Translations under genes and position numbers: made by a program | Notes under the pieces: model-generated | Told to the model about the DNA's origin: nothing | Databases searched by the model: none | The model's input: the letters and a program-made list of their open reading frames with translations, nothing else | From: JALCLA01 sp965653565 | Lineage (GTDB): Bacteria; Pseudomonadota; Gammaproteobacteria; Xanthomonadales; Xanthomonadaceae | Assembly: GCA_965653565.1 (NCBI GenBank) | Contig: CBFHAI010000074.1 | Span: 1-19,053 of the forward strand | Direction: 5' to 3' | DNA: 19,053 bases | Part shown: piece after piece, positions 12,789 to 19,053 of the stretch | Layout: each line of letters opens with the position of its first letter | Position numbering within the stretch: the stretch's first letter is position 1

Positions 12789-14129
12789 ATGCACCGGACC
12801 TCCCTCGCCAAGCGGGCCCTTGTCGTCCTTTTCGGGGCACTCGCGGGCTTTTCCGGCACTGCGGCGGCGGGCGAGGTGAAGGCGTTGCGCGTCTGGGGCG
12901 GCCCCGACTACACGCGCGCCGTGTTCGACGTCAGCGGCCCGCTCGAATACAAACTTTTCCAGCTGCAGAATCCCGATCGCCTGGTGCTCGACATCGAAGG
13001 CGCGGCGCTTGCCGGCGGCTTCAAGCCGGGCGATCCGAACGGCCTGCTGGCCGGCGTTCGCACCGGAAAACAAGGCAAATCCGATCTGCGCGTGGTGTTC
13101 GACCTGAAGGAAGGCGCACGCCCGAAAAGTTTCCTGCTGCCGCCGGCCGAGAAGCTCGGTTATCGGCTGGTCGTCGATCTTTATCCGAACGCCAAGGCGG
13201 TCGCCACGCCGGTGGTGCGCACCGTCGAAACCGCGCTGCCTGCCACCGATCGCGACGTGATCATCGCGGTGGATGCCGGCCACGGCGGCGAGGATCCCGG
13301 TGCGCGCGGCGCCTCCGGCAGCTGGGAAAAGAACATCACGCTGGCGGTAGCGCGCGAACTGGCCAGGCAGATCGACGCCGAGCCCGGCTTCCAGTCCTAC
13401 CTGGTGCGCGACGGCGATTACTTCATACCGCTCGAAAAGCGCTACCAGAAAGCGCGCGACGCGCGCGCCGACCTGTTCGTGTCGATCCACGCCGACGCCT
13501 TCAACAAGCCGACGGCCTCGGGTTCGTCGGTGTTCGTGCTGTCCACGCGCGGCGCGTCGGGCGAAGCGGCGCGCTGGCTGGCCGATCGCGAAAACGCTTC
13601 CGACCTGGTCGGCGGCGTCTCGCTCGACGACAAGGACAACACCCTCGCGCGCGTGCTGCTCGATCTGTCGCAGAGCGCCACGATGAAGGCCTCCGACGAC
13701 GTCGCCAATCACGTGCTCGACGCCATGAAGCGTCTTGGCAAGACCCACAAGCCGCATGTGGAGCGCGCCAATTTCGTCGTGCTGCGCTCGCCGGACGTGC
13801 CGTCGATGCTGGTCGAGACCGCCTTCATCAGCAATCCGGGCGAAGAAAAGAAACTGCTCGATGCCACGCACCGCGCCAAGCTCGCCGCCGCGATCACCGC
13901 AGGCGTGCGCGATTATTTCGGCAACCAGCCGCCGCCCGGCACCTGGCTGGCGTCGAACGCCACCGCGCGGCCGCGCCAGCACGTGGTGAGCGCCGGCGAA
14001 ACGCTGAGCCTCATCGCCTCGCGCCACGGCATTTCGCTGTCCAGCCTGCGCGCCGCCAACGGCCTGCGCGGCGATGTGGTGCGCGCCGGCGATCGCCTGA
14101 AGATTCCGCCGGCCCTCGGCCCGGGCTGA
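12789..14129 (+). CDS. amiB: N-acetylmuramoyl-L-alanine amidase, AmiB type
   Basis: A 446-residue periplasmic zinc amidase that cuts the peptide from peptidoglycan MurNAc during daughter-cell separation. It has a Sec signal peptide (about 1-27; ALVVLFGALAGF then TAAA), an AMIN domain (about 29-135) for septal targeting, an Amidase_3 domain (about 157-377) and a C-terminal LysM domain (about 397-441; VSAGETLSLIASRHG). Expected zinc and catalytic residues are H165 (DAGHGGEDPGA), E180, H234 (SIHADAF) and E343 (ETAFISN). The insert around 255-315 corresponds to the autoinhibitory helix region that EnvC-type activators relieve in AmiB proteins. Gene order supports amiB: it lies between tsaE and mutL. 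Its start has no ribosome site and follows a candidate promoter closely. Confidence 0.95.
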   Translation: MHRTSLAKRALVVLFGALAGFSGTAAAGEVKALRVWGGPDYTRAVFDVSGPLEYKLFQLQNPDRLVLDIEGAALAGGFKPGDPNGLLAGVRTGKQGKSDLRVVFDLKEGARPKSFLLPPAEKLGYRLVVDLYPNAKAVATPVVRTVETALPATDRDVIIAVDAGHGGEDPGARGASGSWEKNITLAVARELARQIDAEPGFQSYLVRDGDYFIPLEKRYQKARDARADLFVSIHADAFNKPTASGSSVFVLSTRGASGEAARWLADRENASDLVGGVSLDDKDNTLARVLLDLSQSATMKASDDVANHVLDAMKRLGKTHKPHVERANFVVLRSPDVPSMLVETAFISNPGEEKKLLDATHRAKLAAAITAGVRDYFGNQPPPGTWLASNATARPRQHVVSAGETLSLIASRHGISLSSLRAANGLRGDVVRAGDRLKIPPALGPG

Positions 14130-14140
14130 GCCGGAGCCGG

Positions 14141-14167
14141 TATCATCTTGGGCGACGACTTTCGCCC
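14141..14167 (+). promoter_or_regulatory. Hairpin and possible -10 box before mutL
   Basis: TATCAT (14141-14146) resembles a -10 box but lacks a visible -35 partner. Directly after it GGGCGA (14150-14155) and TCGCCC (14162-14167) form a 6-bp stem with a 6-nt loop, ending 11 nt before the mutL GTG. The hairpin could affect mutL translation. mutL may also be read from amiB. Confidence 0.3.
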
Positions 14168-14178
14168 GTGATGCGCCC

Positions 14179-15987
14179 GTGCCGATCAAACCGCTTGCCG
14201 ACACCCTGATCAACCAGATCGCCGCGGGCGAAGTGGTCGAACGCCCGGCCTCGGTGGTGAAGGAATTGCTGGAAAACGCGCTCGACGCCGGCGCCGCGCG
14301 CATCGACATCGATCTGGAAGAAGGCGGCATGCGCCTGATTCGGATCCGCGACGATGGCGACGGCATCGATGCCGACGATCTGCCGCTGGCACTGATGCGC
14401 CACGCCACCAGCAAGATCGCTTCGCTCGACGATCTCGAACAGGTGATGACGCTGGGTTTCCGCGGCGAAGCGCTGCCGTCGATCGCGTCGGTTTCGCGCC
14501 TGGCGATCAGCTCGAAACCGGCGGCGCAGACGCATGCCTCGCGCATCGAAGTCGAAGGCGGCCGCGTGCTGCCCGCCGCGCCGACCTCGCATCCGCAGGG
14601 CACCACGGTCGAAGTGCGCGACCTGTTCTACAACGTGCCCGCGCGCCGCAAATTCCTGCGCGCCGAACGCACCGAATACGGCCACATCGAAGAACTGCTG
14701 CGCGCGCAGGCGTTGGCGCGGATGGAAATCTCGCTGCGCCTGAATCACAACGGCAAGGTGACGCGCAGTTATCGCGCATCGAACACCGAAGCCGAACGAC
14801 TGCGTCGTCTCGGCGAAGCGCTGGGCGAAGATTTCGCGCAGCAGAGTCTGGCGATCGAACATGAGGCGGCCGGTCTGCGTTTGCACGGTTGGGTCGGGCT
14901 GCCGACGGCGTCGCGTTCGCAGGCCGATCAGCAGTATTTCTTCGTCAATCGCCGGCTGGTGCGCGATCGCATCGTTGCGCACGCGGTGCGCCAGGCCTAC
15001 GCCGACGTGCTCTATCACGGCCGCCATCCGAGCTTCGTGCTGTTCCTCGAAATCGATCCGGTGCGGGTCGATGTGAACGTGCATCCGGCCAAGACCGAAG
15101 TGCGTTTTCGCGACGCGCGGCTGGTGCACGATTTCCTGTTCCGCAGCCTGCATGAGGCGCTTTCCGGTGCGCGCGCAGGCGCTTCGGTGTCGGCGCTTGC
15201 ACCGGTCGGTGCCGACGGCGAGGCGCAGGCCGGCAACGTCGCGCCCTATCCGCTCGCGATGCCGTGGCGCAACGCGCAGTCGCCGCTGGCCTTGTCGGTG
15301 CGCGATCAGGCCAGCGCCTACGCCGCCTTGTACGGCCCGGCGCGCGGCAACGCCGCGATCGATCTCGCATCGATGTCGCCGCCGGCCGAAGAAGCCGCAC
15401 CGACGCCGCCGCTCGGCTACGCCATCGCGCAACTGCACGGCATCTTCGTGCTGGCGGAAAATCCCGCCGGTCTGGTGCTGGTCGACATGCACGCCGCGCA
15501 CGAACGCATCACCTACGAACGGCTGAAATCCGCACAGGACGGCGAAGGCATCCGCACCCAGCCGCTGTTGGTGCCGATCACGCTCGCTGTCAGCGAACGC
15601 GAAGCGGCCTGCGCGGAAGAACGCACCGCGGCGCTCGGCCTGCTCGGTTTCGAACTCACGCGCAGCGGTCCGCAATCGATCGTGGTGCGCAGCATTCCGG
15701 CACTGCTCGATGGCATCGACCCGCGCCAGCTGGTGCTCGATGTGCTGTCCGACCTGATCGAACACGGCGCGTCGAACCGCATCGAGGAAGTGCGCAACGA
15801 ATTGCTGTCGACCATGGCCTGCCACGCCTCGGTGCGCGCCAACCGGCGCCTGACCCTGCCGGAAATGAACGCGCTGCTGCGCGACATGGAAGCCACCGAG
15901 CGTTCCGGCCAGTGCAACCATGGCCGACCGACCTGGGTGCAATTGTCGCGGCAGGAACTGGATCGATTGTTCCTGCGCGGACGCTGA
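14179..15987 (+). CDS. mutL: DNA mismatch repair protein MutL
   Basis: A 602-residue GHKL-ATPase mismatch repair protein that couples MutS recognition to strand incision. The N-terminal ATPase half has INQIAAGEVVERPASVVKEL (11-30), ENALDAGA (32-39), DDGDGI (58-63), HATSKI (75-80) and TLGFRGEALPSI (91-102). A long alanine/proline linker (about 330-410) leads to the dimerisation domain. That domain contains D436-M-H-A-A-H-E442-R-I-T-Y-E447, the DQHA(X)2E(X)4E endonuclease motif with M for Q, plus ACHASVRA and CNHGRPTW (579-586), the other metal-site elements. So this MutL probably nicks DNA itself. The start is GTG 14179 with no clear ribosome site; the nearby ATG 14171 is out of frame. Confidence 0.96.
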   Translation: MPIKPLADTLINQIAAGEVVERPASVVKELLENALDAGAARIDIDLEEGGMRLIRIRDDGDGIDADDLPLALMRHATSKIASLDDLEQVMTLGFRGEALPSIASVSRLAISSKPAAQTHASRIEVEGGRVLPAAPTSHPQGTTVEVRDLFYNVPARRKFLRAERTEYGHIEELLRAQALARMEISLRLNHNGKVTRSYRASNTEAERLRRLGEALGEDFAQQSLAIEHEAAGLRLHGWVGLPTASRSQADQQYFFVNRRLVRDRIVAHAVRQAYADVLYHGRHPSFVLFLEIDPVRVDVNVHPAKTEVRFRDARLVHDFLFRSLHEALSGARAGASVSALAPVGADGEAQAGNVAPYPLAMPWRNAQSPLALSVRDQASAYAALYGPARGNAAIDLASMSPPAEEAAPTPPLGYAIAQLHGIFVLAENPAGLVLVDMHAAHERITYERLKSAQDGEGIRTQPLLVPITLAVSEREAACAEERTAALGLLGFELTRSGPQSIVVRSIPALLDGIDPRQLVLDVLSDLIEHGASNRIEEVRNELLSTMACHASVRANRRLTLPEMNALLRDMEATERSGQCNHGRPTWVQLSRQELDRLFLRGR

Positions 15988-16013
15988 GCGAAATCACGGA
16001 GCAAGGAACGTCG

Positions 16014-16892
16014 ATGAAATTCTTGGTGTTGAACGCGCTCTTGTTCGCTGCCGTCGGTGCCGCCGCGGCGGATCACACGCAGGAAATCGAAAGCTGGCGC
16101 GCGCAGCGCGTGGAGCGCCTGCAGAAACCGGATGGCTGGTTGTCGCTGGTAGGCCTGCACTGGATCGAACCGGGCGCGCACAGCGTCGGCAGCGCCGCCG
16201 ACAACGACGTCGTGCTGTCGGTGGGGCCGGCACGTCTGGGCCGCATCGACTTCGCGCAGGGCACGGCGACGTTCGAAGCCGCGCCCGACAGCGGCGCCCT
16301 CGTCGACGGCAAACCGCTGGCCGCACCGCTGGCATTGCAAGCCGATTCCAGCGGCGCCCCGACCACGGTCGTTTTCGACGACGGCCAGGCCAGTTTCCAG
16401 CTGATCGAACGCGCCGAACGTTTTGCATTGCGCGTGCGCGACGCGCGCGCCAAAACGCGCACGCAGTTCGCCGGGTTGGAAAATTATCCGATCGACGCCA
16501 GCTGGGCGATCGAGGCGCGCTTCGAGCCGCATCCGCCGGGCAAGACGATTCCGATCGCCAACGTGATCAACCAGCTCGAACCGATGCCCAATCCGGGCGC
16601 GCTGGTGTTCGAACGCGACGGCAAGACGCATCGACTCGAAGCGGTGGACGAAGGCGACGGCCAGCTCTTCATCATTTTCGCCGACCGCACCAATGCGAAG
16701 GAAACCTACGGTGCCGGGCGTTTCGTCTACGCCGCGCCGGCCGTGAACGGGCGCACGCTGCTCGATTTCAACAAGTCCTACAACCCACCGTGCGCCTTCA
16801 ACGCCTATTCGACCTGCCCGTTGCCGCCGCCGGAAAACCGTCTGAATCTCGCCGTCACCGCCGGCGAAAAGCGCTACGCCGGCGCCCACTGA
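16014..16892 (+). CDS. Secreted DUF1684 protein
   Basis: A 292-residue protein of unknown function, family DUF1684. It has an N-terminal Sec signal peptide (MKFLVLNALLFAAVGAAAA, likely cut before D20), so it acts outside the cytoplasm. Family marks are DGWLSLVGLHWIEPGAHSVG (about 40-59), SADNDVV-like loop, the run RTQFAGLENYPID, and the strongly conserved C-terminal segment DFNKSYNPPCAFNAYSTCP followed by LPPPENRLNLAV. The two cysteines there could form a disulfide. ATG 16014 is preceded by AAGGA at 16003-16007. It lies 26 nt after mutL on the same strand, where E. coli has miaA and hfq, and 21 nt before the PhnA-like gene. No catalytic role is assigned. Confidence 0.88.
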   Translation: MKFLVLNALLFAAVGAAAADHTQEIESWRAQRVERLQKPDGWLSLVGLHWIEPGAHSVGSAADNDVVLSVGPARLGRIDFAQGTATFEAAPDSGALVDGKPLAAPLALQADSSGAPTTVVFDDGQASFQLIERAERFALRVRDARAKTRTQFAGLENYPIDASWAIEARFEPHPPGKTIPIANVINQLEPMPNPGALVFERDGKTHRLEAVDEGDGQLFIIFADRTNAKETYGAGRFVYAAPAVNGRTLLDFNKSYNPPCAFNAYSTCPLPPPENRLNLAVTAGEKRYAGAH

Positions 16893-16913
16893 ATCGCGAA
16901 GGAAAACCAACGA

Positions 16914-17126
16914 ATGCCCGTCAAGGACAGCAACGGCAACGCACTCGCCGACGGCGACACCGTCACCGTCATCAAGGATCTGAAAGTCAAAGGCACCTCG
17001 GTGACGCTCAAGCGCGGCACCACGATCAAGAACATCCGCCTCACCGACGACGAAGAACTGATCGAGTGCAATGCGGAGAAGGTGAAGGGATTGGTGTTGC
17101 GGACCGAGTTTTTGAAGAAGGCGTGA
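16914..17126 (+). CDS. PhnA/YjdM-type small protein, C-terminal domain only
   Basis: A 70-residue protein matching the C-terminal domain of E. coli PhnA/YjdM: VKDSNGNALADGDTVTVIKDL (3-23), KGTSVTLKRGTTIKNIRLTD and VLRTEFLKK at the end. The N-terminal zinc ribbon of the 111-residue E. coli protein is absent, a known short form of the family. Despite the old name, this protein does not degrade phosphonates; its role is not established. The fold is probably a small SH3-like barrel. It follows DUF1684 closely, with AAGGA about 12 nt before the ATG. It converges with the DUF2007 gene, the two stops being 9 bp apart inside a short palindrome. Confidence 0.9.
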   Translation: MPVKDSNGNALADGDTVTVIKDLKVKGTSVTLKRGTTIKNIRLTDDEELIECNAEKVKGLVLRTEFLKKA

Positions 17127-17138
17127 GCGCGCCGCTCA
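17124..17138. terminator. Palindrome holding both convergent stop codons
   Basis: TGAGCG (17124-17129) and CGCTCA (17133-17138) form a 6-bp inverted repeat with a 3-nt centre. The PhnA-like stop is the left end, and the DUF2007 stop is the right end. It could form a small hairpin in both transcripts, but it has no T-run, so a terminator role is only possible. Confidence 0.3.
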
Positions 17139-17528
17139 GGCTTCGAGTGCGCTGCCGCATTGCGCGCATTCGACGCGATCCGGCGCCGGCGCCATCGGCA
17201 AAGGGAATCCCAGCAGGAAGATGCTGGCGAAGCCGGCGCGGCGGGTGCCGGCCGGTTTGATGCGGCGCTCGCTGGCACCGCAATTCGGGCACGCGGGATC
17301 GTCGTCGAGCGCAAGTTCGCCGCGGCGATACTGTTCGATCAGTTCGCACGCGGCGGCGAAGTCGGATTGCGGCACCATCAGGCGATAGCCGCCGAGGGCC
17401 TGCGCCTGCAGCCAGTTCATCCGCACCATCGCCTCGTCGGCCACGCTCGCATCCAGGTCGGCCGCCTGCAGCAGGCCGCAGAGGATCTGCGCTTCGAACC
17501 ACTCGTTGGTCGTGAGGACGCACAGCAT
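17136..17528 (-). CDS. DUF2007 protein with zinc ribbon
   Basis: A 130-residue protein. The N-terminal half (about 1-70; MLCVLTTNEWFEAQILCGLL, then GGYRLMVPQSDFAAACELI) is the DUF2007 'putative signal transducing' domain, a GlnB-like fold of unknown role. The second half has C80-PN-C83 and C121-AQ-C124, a split zinc ribbon, with a hydrophobic stretch between (FASIFLLGFPLPM, 100-112) that might touch the membrane. The ATG at 17528 lies 2 nt after the rnfB stop, so the two are in one operon and probably translationally coupled. It takes the place where rnfC would be expected. Confidence 0.85.
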   Translation of the reverse strand: MLCVLTTNEWFEAQILCGLLQAADLDASVADEAMVRMNWLQAQALGGYRLMVPQSDFAAACELIEQYRRGELALDDDPACPNCGASERRIKPAGTRRAGFASIFLLGFPLPMAPAPDRVECAQCGSALEA

Positions 17529-17530
17529 CG

Positions 17531-18073
17531 TCAGCGGGCGGTTTGCAGTGAGATGGGAATGCTGCGTCGCGCGACCGGCGCGTCGACCGGCAGCATCGCG
17601 ATGCAGTCTACCGGACACGGCGGAATGCACAGCTCGCATCCCGTGCACAAATCGGCGATCACGGTGTGCATCAGCTTCGATGCCCCGAGAATCGCATCGA
17701 CCGGACAGGCCTGGATGCATTTGGTGCAACCGATGCAGATACGCTCGTCGATCAGTGCGACGGCGCGCGGTTTTTCCGCGCCGTTCTCGGGATTGAGCGC
17801 GACCGGTTCGCGCCCGAGCAGATCGGCCAGCGCGCGGATGCCGGCCGCGCCGCCCGGCGGGCATTGATTGATGTCGGCGCGTCCGTGCGCGATGGCTTCG
17901 GCGTAAGGACGGCAGCCAGGAAATCCGCATTGCCCGCATTGCGTCTGCGGCAGCAGGGCATCGATCTTCTCGATCACCGGATCGCCCTCGACGCGAAACC
18001 GCAGCGCCGACCAGCCCAGCAGCGCGCCAAGCACCAGCGCCAGGATCACGGTGACGATGATCGCCGTAAGCAT
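17531..18073 (-). CDS. rnfB: Ion-translocating oxidoreductase complex subunit B
   Basis: A 180-residue RnfB/RsxB, the iron-sulfur subunit of the Rnf membrane complex that links ferredoxin and NADH to ion transport; in E. coli the Rsx version helps reset SoxR. An N-terminal membrane anchor (3-22) is followed by C46-GQ-C49-GFPG-C54 and C71-PPGG, the characteristic 4Fe-4S domain, then two ferredoxin motifs: C113-IG-C116-TK-C119-IQA-C123-P and C143-TG-C146-EL-C149-IPP-C153-P. All 12 cluster cysteines are present, so it should be functional. It starts 3 nt after rnfA and ends 2 nt before the DUF2007 gene. Confidence 0.95.
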   Translation of the reverse strand: MLTAIIVTVILALVLGALLGWSALRFRVEGDPVIEKIDALLPQTQCGQCGFPGCRPYAEAIAHGRADINQCPPGGAAGIRALADLLGREPVALNPENGAEKPRAVALIDERICIGCTKCIQACPVDAILGASKLMHTVIADLCTGCELCIPPCPVDCIAMLPVDAPVARRSIPISLQTAR

Positions 18074-18076
18074 CGC

Positions 18077-18658
18077 TCAGCCGCGCGCCAGGCCCGCGAA
18101 GCCCATGAAGGCCAGCGCCATCAATCCGGCATTGATCAGCGCGATCGGCGCGCCGCGGAAACTCGCCGGTATCTCGGCGGCTTCGAGCCGTTCGCGCATC
18201 GCCGCGAACAGGATCAGTACCAGGCCGAAACCCAGCGCGGCGCCAAAACCGTAGACGATCGCCTCGAACAGGCTATGCATCGCCTGCACGTTCAACAGCG
18301 CCACGCCGAGCACCGCGCAGTTGGTGGTGATCAGCGGCAGGAACAGGCCGAGCACGCGATACAGCAGCGGCGCCTGGCGGCGCATGACGGTCTCGGTGAA
18401 CTGCACCACGGCCGCGATGACGAGGATGAAGGCCAATGTGCGCAAATGCGCCAGGCCCAGCGGCTCGAGCAGCCAGCGATGCACCAGATACGACAGCGCG
18501 GCCGACAGCGTTAGCACGAAGCCGGTCGCCAATGCCATGCCGTAGGCCGAATCGAGCTTCTTCGAGACGCCGAGGAACGGACACAGCCCGAGGAATTTCA
18601 CCAGCACGAAATTGTTGACCAGCACCGTGCCGATCAGGATCAGTGCGGTGTCTTTCAT
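18077..18658 (-). CDS. rnfA: Ion-translocating oxidoreductase complex subunit A
   Basis: A 193-residue membrane protein with about six transmembrane helices, very close to E. coli RsxA. Diagnostic segments are GTVLVNNFVLVKFLGLCPFLG (10-30), RTLAFILVIAAVVQFTE, FLPLITTNCAVLGVALLN and the final FRGAPIALINAGLMALAFMG. RnfA and RnfE are paired antiparallel membrane subunits in the complete complex and bind an intramembrane iron-sulfur centre through conserved cysteines, here in GLCPF and TTNCAV. It begins 6 nt after the APC permease stop and ends 3 nt before rnfB. No rnfC, rnfD, rnfG or rnfE follows in this operon. Confidence 0.95.
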   Translation of the reverse strand: MKDTALILIGTVLVNNFVLVKFLGLCPFLGVSKKLDSAYGMALATGFVLTLSAALSYLVHRWLLEPLGLAHLRTLAFILVIAAVVQFTETVMRRQAPLLYRVLGLFLPLITTNCAVLGVALLNVQAMHSLFEAIVYGFGAALGFGLVLILFAAMRERLEAAEIPASFRGAPIALINAGLMALAFMGFAGLARG

Positions 18659-18664
18659 GCGCGG

Positions 18665-19053
18665 CTACTCGCGCGACACCACGACGGTCCGCGCAGGACC
18701 GAACAGGCGGAAACCGATCCACGCCAGCAGCGTGACCAGCGCTGCACCGCCTATCATTTCCCAGGGCGAGGTGAAGATCAGCAGCGCACACGCCATCAGC
18801 GCGCCGGCGCCGAGCAGCCGGTCGGTCGTGCTCGGCGGCCGCGCGCGCGTGCCCATCATCAGGCTCAGGCCCGCAGCGGCGTAGGCGAGCACCACGAGCA
18901 GCACGACGATGTTGATGATGTAGCCGAATTGGCCGGCGACGGTCGGCGCCAGCGTGAGGAAGGCGATGATGGTCATCGAGATGGCGATGATGAGCAGGCC
19001 CCACGCCGCCGCGCCGTTCGGCCGCATGCGGCCGAAGATCGCCGGCAAAAAGC
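18665..19053 (-). CDS. APC-family amino acid permease, C-terminal part (cut by window edge)
   Basis: The reading frame is open to the window end, so only about the last 129 residues are visible. It begins FLPAIFGRMRPNGAAAWGLL, which matches the region of APC-superfamily transporters (AdiC/PotE/arginine-ornithine antiporter type) where xLPxxFxRxxxxGxPxxGL leads into a membrane helix. Four further hydrophobic helices follow (for example ISMTIIAFLTLA, YIINIVVLLVVLAYAAAGL, LLGAGALMACALLIF and ALVTLLAWIGFRLF). Substrate cannot be assigned. The first apparent start codon inside the window is a TTG within the conserved region, not a true start. It is 6 nt upstream of rnfA and so probably in the same transcript. 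Confidence 0.75.
   Translation of the reverse strand, partial: FLPAIFGRMRPNGAAAWGLLIIAISMTIIAFLTLAPTVAGQFGYIINIVVLLVVLAYAAAGLSLMMGTRARPPSTTDRLLGAGALMACALLIFTSPWEMIGGAALVTLLAWIGFRLFGPARTVVVSRE

Noticed and set aside
14171..14181. ATG at 14171 or GTG at 14168 as the mutL start
   Set aside because: Both are out of frame with the conserved MutL N-terminus, which begins at GTG 14179.

Overview
This GC-rich chromosomal window looks like housekeeping DNA from a gammaproteobacterium, most probably of the Xanthomonadales/Lysobacterales. Three things point that way. The blocks pcnB-folK-panB-panC-pgi and queG<>nnr-tsaE-amiB-mutL are gammaproteobacterial gene orders. MutL keeps an endonuclease-type motif, which is expected in lineages without MutH. 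The spacers carry TTCCCGC...GCGGGA palindromes and GATTCCC heptamers of the kind common in that order. The assignment is inference from gene order and protein likeness; no search was run.

Layout. 1-52 is a heptamer tandem repeat touching the stop codon of an EamA/DMT transporter gene (minus), which lies downstream of a DUF72/YecE gene (minus). Divergent from these is a small GFA/CENP-V zinc protein (plus). 2602-3380 is a gene graveyard: a broken, internally deleted IS5-type transposase and two dispersed hairpin repeats. fdxA (7Fe ferredoxin) and tRNA-Glu(CTC) follow on the minus strand, separated by a small tandem array made from the tRNA 3' end. 4072-7613 is the pcnB-folK-panB-panC run: RNA polyadenylation, then folate and pantothenate synthesis, with overlapping or closely spaced genes. 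No panD is present. 7614-8000 is non-coding and holds a foldable RNA candidate, a strong intrinsic terminator and the pgi promoter and leader. pgi (plus) converges with queG (minus). queG and nnr diverge from a 52-bp gap with two -10 boxes placed for leaderless mRNAs. nnr-tsaE-amiB-mutL follows (metabolite repair, tRNA t6A synthesis, cell-wall splitting, mismatch repair), then a secreted DUF1684 protein and a 70-residue PhnA-type protein. The right end is a tight minus-strand operon: APC permease (cut by the window edge), rnfA, rnfB and a DUF2007/zinc-ribbon protein.

Most genes are ordinary. The points worth a second look are the tRNA-end repeat array, the RNA candidate between panC and pgi, the rnfA-rnfB pair without rnfCDGE, the divergent leaderless promoters, and the deleted IS5 element. 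I did not find a clearly new defence or mobile system.
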